A stretch of DNA of 5,621 nucleotides from Pseudomonadota bacterium (GTDB lineage: Bacteria > Desulfobacterota > Anaeroferrophillalia > Anaeroferrophillales > Tharpellaceae). Made by a program: the position numbers and the translations under genes. Positions 1 through 5,069 of the stretch are shown here, one piece after another. A model generated the notes under the pieces. It saw nothing but the letters and a program-made list of their open reading frames with translations. It was not told the DNA's origin and searched no databases. Each line of letters starts with the position of its first letter. The first letter of the stretch is position 1. The stretch is from contig DAOWHJ010000137.1 in the NCBI GenBank assembly GCA_030641485.1, forward strand, positions 1 to 5,621, written 5' to 3'.

Positions 1-320
1 ATAACTCTCTCTAGAAGCCCGGCGCTATCATAAAGCAAATTCAACAACTTTGGCTGAGGTTCGGGATTGTGTTCTTTAAGGAGTGCAAAAAACGACTCTA
101 AAGGCTGGCAGAGATTCTCTACCGCAGCAAAATTTACAGCCCGAGCCGCCCCTTTAAGGCTATGCACATCCCGGTATAGAACCTCAACTATGGATCTGCG
201 TTCCTTAGTTGCAAAACACTTCTCAAAAAGTGCAAGATTTGTAAAGATCGTCCCCAGACGTTCGCCAGCCTCAGCTTGAAAAGCTTCGCGAAGTCTCAGC
301 AAAAGCTCCTCTTCACGCAT
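1..320 (-). CDS. cheA: CheA-type chemosensory histidine kinase, N-terminal Hpt domain (3' end beyond left edge)
   Basis: Only the first 106 residues are in the window. They form a histidine phosphotransfer (Hpt) domain: an acidic opening helix (MREEELLLRLREAF), then the phosphoacceptor motif HSLKGAARAV with the predicted phosphorylated histidine at residue 53, then a further helix rich in Leu and Glu (VENLCQPLESFFALL). The H-x-LKGAAR motif is the hallmark of CheA P1 domains. In this family P1 accepts phosphate from the ATP-binding domain and passes it to a response regulator; those domains, and any receiver domain, lie off the left edge. The ATG at 320-318 is the first possible start, because the only in-frame codons upstream are GTT and the receptor's TAG stop. 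A weak AGG lies 8 nt upstream (331-329). Position directly after the receptor gene, in a Wsp/Frz-like cluster, suggests a WspE/FrzE-type hybrid kinase, but that is inference. Other Hpt proteins are possible but unlikely in this context. Confidence 0.88.
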   Translation of the reverse strand, partial: MREEELLLRLREAFQAEAGERLGTIFTNLALFEKCFATKERRSIVEVLYRDVHSLKGAARAVNFAAVENLCQPLESFFALLKEHNPEPQPKLLNLLYDSAGLLERV

Positions 321-326
321 AACCTA
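318..326 (-). other. Receptor-CheA junction: in-frame TAG, GTT, ATG
   Basis: On the minus strand the receptor gene ends with TAG (326-324), followed by one codon GTT (323-321) and then the CheA ATG (320-318). Both genes are in the same reading frame, so a single stop codon separates them. Ribosomes ending on the receptor can reinitiate almost at once. Readthrough would create a receptor-kinase fusion. Confidence 0.85.
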
Positions 327-2357
327 GACCTGCAAACCAGTCGATATTTGTTTAAGTTTTGCCCCCAAAACATCAAGCTTGGCAATAACAGATTCGATCT
401 GCTGCGCACCCTCAACATTCTGTTGACTGGCACATTTAATCCCTTCCATCGCCTGAGCCACCTGATCCATACCAACCAACTGCTGCTGGCTGGACGCAAC
501 AATCTGACTCGAAGCATCAGCAGATTCACGACTCAAATCTGCCATGGTGTCAATCTCGACCCCGGTTCTTTCAGCCTGGCCAACCCCCTTATCAACCGCT
601 TTTCCACCCCTCTCTGTTGCCATAACCGCATTTGAGGTCGCTTTTTGAATATCGCCTAAAAGCCGGCGAATCTGAGTGGTTGCCAATTTTGATTGGTCGG
701 CCAAGGCTTTAACCTCCTGAGCTACAACCGCAAAGCCTTTACCGTGTTCCCCGGCCTTGGCTGCTTCAATTGAAGCATTGACCGACAACATATTGGATTG
801 ATCGGCAAAATTATTAACCGTCTCAATAATTTCACCAATACTCTGGTTCTGCTCACTTAGGTGAATTATCCCAGTTGCAATTGCGGCCATATCCTCCTTA
901 ATCTCATCCATTCCGGTAACCGTTAAAGTGGTTTCCTGGCGACCATTTTCAGCCCGCAACATCACCTGTTCGGCAAGTTCTGCAACCTGTTCGGCTTTTT
1001 CGTGTGAGTGGTGCGAAGTCTGGCGAATCTCTTCCACGGTCGCCGCGATCTCACTGACCGAACTTAAGCCTTGCGTTGCTGAAGCCGCTAATTCAGAGGT
1101 GGTTGTCGAGAGTTCAGCAATCGTCGCACCAATGGTCGCCGAACCTTCAATTACTTGTGAAGTTTGCTCATGCAGCATCTTCACCATACGGTTAAAAGCG
1201 TTCACCAAATCACCAATTTCATCATTCCGGGCGGTGGCCGGCACCGTAACCGTCAAGTCACCATCAGCCATCAACCTAACTTTTGCCATCAACAATTTCA
1301 GAGGCAAAACAATTGCCCGAGCGGCAAAGTAGACGGCAAACATGGCGACCACCAGTAGCAAGCCCCCAAGCCCTTGGATATTTGTCCGTAATTGCGCCAT
1401 CGACGCAAAGGCTTCAGAGCTGTCAACCTCGGAGATAATCGCCCACTCAAAATTGAGACCAAATTTCTCATTCAACGCCATATGCGAATAACTGGAAAGA
1501 ACTTCTTCCCCGCGATAATCGGTAATAGTTTCAACCCCAACCTGACCAGTCAAAGCTTTACGTACAGCTTGCGTATCAACTCGCTGCTTGAACAGACCAT
1601 GTGGTTTAAAACGAGAATTTGAACGCATGAGTAAATCAGAACCCACGAGATAGTTTTCAGCACTCGTATCACTTCCTCCACCAACACGAAGTAGTCGATC
1701 TATCTGTGACCCATCAAGCAGAAGGGCTAATACTGCTTTCACGTCTCCCTCTTTCCCTAAAACCGGAGTCCCCAAAAAGGCTGCGGGTTGGCCTATCGGG
1801 CTGTAATCAGAAAAATCGAGCAGAGCAAATTTGCCGGTCTCTGAAACTTCGTACCATAGTCGAGCTAATCCACTATCTTTGTAAGGTCCACTCTTCAGGT
1901 TGGTGCCAAGCTCTAACCCCCGAGTCACAGAGTACATAACATGGCCATGTTTTTGACATATGAGATAAAGATCTCGAAAATTATAAACCGCCATGTACTC
2001 CTTAAAAAATGGGCCAATCCGGTCATAAAGTTCATGATAGACCTCACTCTCGACATCAAATGAACCATCAGTCAAGGCCCCTTCGCTATCATGGTATTGT
2101 TGTAAAATTTGATAGCTTTGCCGCACATCGCGTGACTGGGCCAGCAGTTCACAGTTTAGCTTCAAGTTTTCAATATAGTTGCAGATCTGATCTTTTTTGA
2201 TCTCGTTAACGGCCTTCAGACTATCCCCGCGAGCTTGCAGCAGTGCATCATGTGCTGATTGAGATGCAAGCCAAGATAGGGATGCCAGTGGAACTGCAAC
2301 CACAACCAAAAAAAGAAAAACCAGCTTCCTCATTAAAGAGCCTGTAAAAAATTTCAT
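324..2357 (-). CDS. Membrane methyl-accepting chemotaxis receptor: periplasmic Cache, HAMP, signalling hairpin
   Basis: This 677-residue receptor senses a periplasmic signal and controls the CheA kinase through the CheW adaptors. A basic N-terminus leads into membrane segment 1 (about 11-31). The periplasmic region (about 32-327) looks like a double Cache domain, with GTNLKSGPYKDS near 151-162, YSPIGQPAAFLGTPV at 185-199 and YLVGSDLLMRSNSRF at 236-250. Membrane segment 2 is about 328-348, followed by HAMP (about 349-400) and a long coiled-coil MCP domain to the end. The hairpin tip is at 519-537 (DQSNMLSVNASIEAAKAGE), followed by GKGFAVVAQEVKALA. Relative to E. coli Tsr, Asn522, Asn527 and Glu531 keep conserved tip positions, while Lys534 replaces the usual Arg. 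Likely methylation sites are Glu/Gln pairs in the helices flanking the tip. There is no C-terminal CheR-tethering pentapeptide; it ends GLQV. The ATG has a strong ribosome site, AAGGAG, 5 nt upstream. Ligand unknown; WspA-like by context. Confidence 0.95.
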   Translation of the reverse strand: MKFFTGSLMRKLVFLFLVVVAVPLASLSWLASQSAHDALLQARGDSLKAVNEIKKDQICNYIENLKLNCELLAQSRDVRQSYQILQQYHDSEGALTDGSFDVESEVYHELYDRIGPFFKEYMAVYNFRDLYLICQKHGHVMYSVTRGLELGTNLKSGPYKDSGLARLWYEVSETGKFALLDFSDYSPIGQPAAFLGTPVLGKEGDVKAVLALLLDGSQIDRLLRVGGGSDTSAENYLVGSDLLMRSNSRFKPHGLFKQRVDTQAVRKALTGQVGVETITDYRGEEVLSSYSHMALNEKFGLNFEWAIISEVDSSEAFASMAQLRTNIQGLGGLLLVVAMFAVYFAARAIVLPLKLLMAKVRLMADGDLTVTVPATARNDEIGDLVNAFNRMVKMLHEQTSQVIEGSATIGATIAELSTTTSELAASATQGLSSVSEIAATVEEIRQTSHHSHEKAEQVAELAEQVMLRAENGRQETTLTVTGMDEIKEDMAAIATGIIHLSEQNQSIGEIIETVNNFADQSNMLSVNASIEAAKAGEHGKGFAVVAQEVKALADQSKLATTQIRRLLGDIQKATSNAVMATERGGKAVDKGVGQAERTGVEIDTMADLSRESADASSQIVASSQQQLVGMDQVAQAMEGIKCASQQNVEGAQQIESVIAKLDVLGAKLKQISTGLQV

Positions 2358-2362
2358 CCTCT

Positions 2363-2368
2363 CTCCTT
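2363..2368 (-). promoter_or_regulatory. Strong ribosome binding site of the receptor gene
   Basis: AAGGAG on the minus strand lies 5 nt before the receptor ATG (2357). It is the best Shine-Dalgarno match in the window and fixes the start. Its strength fits a receptor that must outnumber the other array components. The 28-nt gap (2385-2358) shows no terminator hairpin. Confidence 0.8.
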
Positions 2369-2385
2369 ATATTTTCACTTATTCC

Positions 2386-3021
2386 CTATTGTTCAACAAC
2401 TATCTTCTCATCATGCAAAAGCTTTTCCGCATCTAAAACCACCAGGCGATCAGAAGTTATCCCCTTAAAGTAATCCGCGACCATCCCGGTCATGGTCGGC
2501 AGTCGGGATTGTAACTGTTTCAGCGGCAAGGAACTGACTCCGTCGAGACTATCAATGGTGACTGCAAACTCCATATCATCGGCGATCAGGGTCAATATAA
2601 GATCACCCTCACCACTTCCGCCACCATTTGCCCGGGATCCTACCGAGGTACCCACATCAGGAGACAGACCCAACAAAATGGCAAGATCAATTACTGAATA
2701 GATTGTGCGACGCAGATTAACGACGCCCTTAACAAAAGCCGGGGTTCCCGGAATCTTGGTTATTTCTGCAACTCGGCAGACCTCACCAACCCACTTTAAG
2801 GGGAAAGCAAAACGCTCATTGACCAAAGTAAATTCGAGTATTTCTAAAAGTTCGCCCGGATCCTCTGCCCGCTCTAAATCCCGGATTTTTTTGGCCCGGG
2901 CCTTTAGAATTTTATGAGTTTTTTCAGAATCCACGGCCGTCCGATCAAAAACGGTCGTGCCGATCGTTTCCAGTTCAAGCAACAATTCCTCTAAAGATTT
3001 TTGTTGTTCAATCTTTTGCAA
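2386..3021 (-). CDS. cheW: Long CheW-family adaptor (WspD-like), with N-terminal extension and TTG start
   Basis: This 211-residue soluble adaptor should couple receptor to CheA. The first 60 residues are a charged, probably helical extension: LEELLLELETIG, then KILKARAKKIRDLERAED. Many long CheW proteins of Wsp-type clusters carry a similar RARxL-type lead-in. The CheW fold follows: ILEFTLVNERFAFPL (61-75), VGEVCRVAEITKIPG (78-92), then FVKGVVNLRRTIYSVIDL (96-113). The usual NLRG turn reads NLRR here. Residues 124-139 (GTSVGSRANGGGSGEG) form a Gly/Ser-rich loop longer than in ordinary CheW. The second barrel carries FAVTIDSLDGVSSLP (152-166) and ends with FKGITSDRLVVLDAEKLL (185-202). The start is TTG, chosen because GGAG sits 8 nt upstream and no other start lies early in the frame. 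It follows cheR by 25 nt and precedes the receptor by 28 nt. The CheW fold is certain; the WspD-like role is inferred from context. Confidence 0.92.
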   Translation of the reverse strand: MQKIEQQKSLEELLLELETIGTTVFDRTAVDSEKTHKILKARAKKIRDLERAEDPGELLEILEFTLVNERFAFPLKWVGEVCRVAEITKIPGTPAFVKGVVNLRRTIYSVIDLAILLGLSPDVGTSVGSRANGGGSGEGDLILTLIADDMEFAVTIDSLDGVSSLPLKQLQSRLPTMTGMVADYFKGITSDRLVVLDAEKLLHDEKIVVEQ

Positions 3022-3029
3022 AATTTGTA

Positions 3030-3033
3030 CTCC
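3030..3033 (-). promoter_or_regulatory. Ribosome binding site supporting the TTG start of the second CheW
   Basis: GGAG on the minus strand lies 8 nt before TTG (3021-3019), within CCTGGAG. This spacing is ideal and decides the start, since no ATG or GTG lies near the N-terminus of this frame. A TTG start probably lowers translation of this adaptor relative to the receptor. Confidence 0.75.
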
Positions 3034-3046
3034 AGGTTACTAAAGT

Positions 3047-4606
3047 TTAACAATTAACCATCAGATTTCGGGCAATTTCCAAAAGTCGACCTCCTGTCAA
3101 ACCCTCACCTTGCGGCAACACAGTACTCTCTGAAAAGTTTTCCAAGAGAGTCACCACATTGCGCAAATGTCTCTTAACCCCTTTTCGCTGTAACTGCTTA
3201 AGCAGAGTCGCCAAGGAGAAATGAGCCATAACAAAATCAGGCTCGAGAAAAAGAGCCTGTCGATAAAGCTTAAGGGCCGCATCATAATCTGCCAACTCAC
3301 GTCTGATAGTCGCCGCCAGGTAGTAATAGAGAGGGTTCACTTTATCAACTTCCAGAGCCATCTCGATTGCGTCAACCGCATCGTCAATCACACCTAAATT
3401 TGCCAGAGCCTGAGCTTTACAGGCCATAATCTCAGGGTATTCAGGTTCTAGTTTAGCAAAAATTTCAATTTCGCTTGAAACCAGGTCAACGATCTCGCGA
3501 TAACTTTGCGCCGCCAAACTCTCGTGAACACGGTTCAGAACAGTAAGCAAATCTAAGTGTGCAATAACGCCTTTACCCTGAACCAAACCGTCCGCAATCC
3601 GTGCCACTTCCAGCCGACAAGCCGGTTTTAATACTGGTCTCCGGGTCACCATCTTACGCGCTTGCAAACGATAGACTTCATTGTGTCCACTCGCACCGGC
3701 CGGCGCCAATGCTCCAGAACTCAGCAACTGCCGCCCTCCGCCCAAATCCCGAGCGTCGCACTTTTGGTGAACCATAACTCCAGGGAAACGCACCGGAACA
3801 AGATCAGGGTCTTGGACCACCCCTAACTCACTCGGAGCGACCAAGAGCCAGCCCCCCGGCTTAAGCCAGGAGACCAGGCGTTTTATAACCTGGGCCTGAA
3901 GTTGAGCTGAAAAATAGATCAAAACATTACGGCAAAAAATCATATCTGCCAAACGCCCCCCCAAACCAGGCATCACAAACTCGCTATCAGCCAAATTCAG
4001 CTGAGAGAAGGTCACCATCTGGCGGAGTTGGGGTGCTAAAGAGAAGCGATTCTCCCCAATCTCAGTAAAATATTTCGCCTTCTTATCCTCTGGGGTGGCC
4101 CTTAAAGACCAATTGGAGTAGACCCCTTTCCTTGCAATTTCAAGAACATCTAGATTTAAATCGCTAGCCTGAATATTTAGCTGCCACCCTCTGAGCTGGT
4201 CTGATTTTTCATCGAGCAGCATCGCAATAGAATAGGGCTCTTCCCCGGAAGAAGAGGCCGCACACCAGATATCAATCTGTTTTTCTGATAATCTTTTATC
4301 GATCAGGGATGGTAAAATTTGGTCCCGTAAAACTGTAAAAACCCCCTTGTCACGCAAAAAATAGGTCTCACCAATCGTCAACCGGACAATCAACTGATTT
4401 AAGCGGATATCACTAAGTGATGAATCAAGCAGTTCTTTCAGAAAAAGTTCGCTATCGGGACAACCATCCTCTCCCGCAAGATTCTCAACAACTCGCTGTA
4501 ACACATCCCACTTTCGCTCTGGGAAATCAAGGCCAATACGTTCGCTGATCACCCGGCTCAACTCTTCAAGCTGCGGTAAAAAAGTCGAAGATTTCGGTTT
4601 AATCAT
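3047..4606 (-). CDS. cheR: CheR-type chemoreceptor methyltransferase with C-terminal TPR domain (WspC/FrzF-like)
   Basis: This 519-residue cytoplasmic enzyme is predicted to transfer methyl from S-adenosylmethionine to glutamates of the receptor encoded downstream, setting adaptation. Residues 1-75 are the helical CheR N-terminal domain. The conserved TIGETYFLRD is at 77-86. The SAM-binding core holds IWCAASSSGEEPYSIAM (113-129), an acidic residue in IQASDLN (Asp149), DMIFCRNVLIYF (221-232) and LKPGGWLLVAPSE (248-260). The catalytic part ends near 282. A linker of about 65 residues, with a Gly/Ala/Ser-rich patch at 289-308, leads to TPR helices at about 352-475; the clearest are NPLYYYLAATIRREL, DYDAALKLYRQALFLEPD and MAHFSLATLLKQL. 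The tail motif GLTGGRL (502-508) is common in CheR-TPR proteins. Ordinary CheR is about 270-290 residues, so the TPR part is an addition, as in WspC and FrzF. In FrzF the TPR region is reported to influence which receptor sites are methylated. The ATG overlaps the preceding stop (TAATG). Confidence 0.96.
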   Translation of the reverse strand: MIKPKSSTFLPQLEELSRVISERIGLDFPERKWDVLQRVVENLAGEDGCPDSELFLKELLDSSLSDIRLNQLIVRLTIGETYFLRDKGVFTVLRDQILPSLIDKRLSEKQIDIWCAASSSGEEPYSIAMLLDEKSDQLRGWQLNIQASDLNLDVLEIARKGVYSNWSLRATPEDKKAKYFTEIGENRFSLAPQLRQMVTFSQLNLADSEFVMPGLGGRLADMIFCRNVLIYFSAQLQAQVIKRLVSWLKPGGWLLVAPSELGVVQDPDLVPVRFPGVMVHQKCDARDLGGGRQLLSSGALAPAGASGHNEVYRLQARKMVTRRPVLKPACRLEVARIADGLVQGKGVIAHLDLLTVLNRVHESLAAQSYREIVDLVSSEIEIFAKLEPEYPEIMACKAQALANLGVIDDAVDAIEMALEVDKVNPLYYYLAATIRRELADYDAALKLYRQALFLEPDFVMAHFSLATLLKQLQRKGVKRHLRNVVTLLENFSESTVLPQGEGLTGGRLLEIARNLMVNC

Positions 4607-4608
4607 TA
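4604..4608 (-). promoter_or_regulatory. TAATG stop-start overlap coupling CheW1 and CheR
   Basis: The first CheW ends with TAA (4608-4606), whose last A is the first base of the CheR ATG (4606-4604). Only a weak purine-rich stretch (GATGAG) lies upstream. Translation of cheR therefore probably depends on ribosomes terminating on cheW, which would keep the two products in a fixed ratio. Confidence 0.85.
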
Positions 4609-5067
4609 GCTAGACTCATCGGCAACCATCTCCATCAGAGCCGGAAAATCCTGCTCGGCAAAAAGAGATTTAAGCGTGTAAATCCAGACCGTATGCTCGG
4701 AAAATTCAGTTACCCGGCTGGCATAACCGGCCATTTCTGGGTGGATAGTGTGCGTGTCGCTAAGCTCTTCCTCAACAAAAGAGTAGACACCGGCTACCGC
4801 ATCAACAAAAAAGGCAAATTCGACTTCATCACTTTCACCTAACACCAAGACATCTTCCAAGGTTACAACCCGCGCTGGAAGATGCAATCGCTGGCGCAGG
4901 TCAAGCACCGGAATTTTCTTCCCGGCTACCGTAAAAATCCCACTGACAAGCTCTGGCCCCTCACTCAAACGATCAATCGCAAGAGCAGGATAAACCCGTA
5001 TAACCTCGGCAATATCGAGAGCGAAATAGTGCTCCTCAAGGGTAAAAATAAGAAAGGTATTAGCCAT
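4606..5067 (-). CDS. cheW: Short CheW-family adaptor (WspB-like)
   Basis: This 153-residue protein is essentially one CheW domain, an SH3-like double barrel that bridges receptor tip and CheA. It begins MANTFLIFTLEEHYFALDIAEV, which is the usual first strands of the family (FxLxxxxYALxIxxV). It continues with IRVYPALAIDRL and LVSGIFTVAGKKIPVLDLRQ at about 42-61. The usual VNLRG turn is replaced by FTVAG, a change typical of WspB-type adaptors, whereas IPVLDLR is kept. The second half holds VEFAFFVDAVAGVYSF and ends in an acidic tail. Two starts are possible: ATG at 5067, used here, or TTG at 5073, which adds Met-Lys and would overlap the SPL-family stop by 4 nt. GGGG at 5083-5080 lies 6 nt from the TTG and 12 nt from the ATG. 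The upstream gene ends 2 nt before the ATG, so the two are probably co-transcribed. Confidence 0.92.
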   Translation of the reverse strand: MANTFLIFTLEEHYFALDIAEVIRVYPALAIDRLSEGPELVSGIFTVAGKKIPVLDLRQRLHLPARVVTLEDVLVLGESDEVEFAFFVDAVAGVYSFVEEELSDTHTIHPEMAGYASRVTEFSEHTVWIYTLKSLFAEQDFPALMEMVADESS

Positions 5068-5069
5068 TT

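Noticed and set aside
324..326. TAG read as pyrrolysine making a single receptor-CheA polypeptide
   Set aside because: The receptor ends at a normal family length, CheA has its own ATG and a full Hpt start, and TAG also ends another gene here. Kept only as a readthrough question in the findings.
276..635. 119-residue plus-strand open frame across the receptor 3' end and CheA start
   Set aside because: Antisense to two well-supported genes, no family resemblance and no convincing ribosome site.
928..1332. 134-residue open frame on the plus strand opposite the receptor gene
   Set aside because: It lies wholly antisense to the receptor's HAMP and coiled-coil region, has no recognisable domain, and its Ser/Ala/Val-rich composition is what the complement of an MCP coiled coil gives.
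2358..2385. Possible promoter or terminator in the gap between the second CheW and the receptor
   Set aside because: Only 28 nt, with no hairpin. It is A/T-rich, but there is no room for a -35/-10 pair that avoids the ribosome site.
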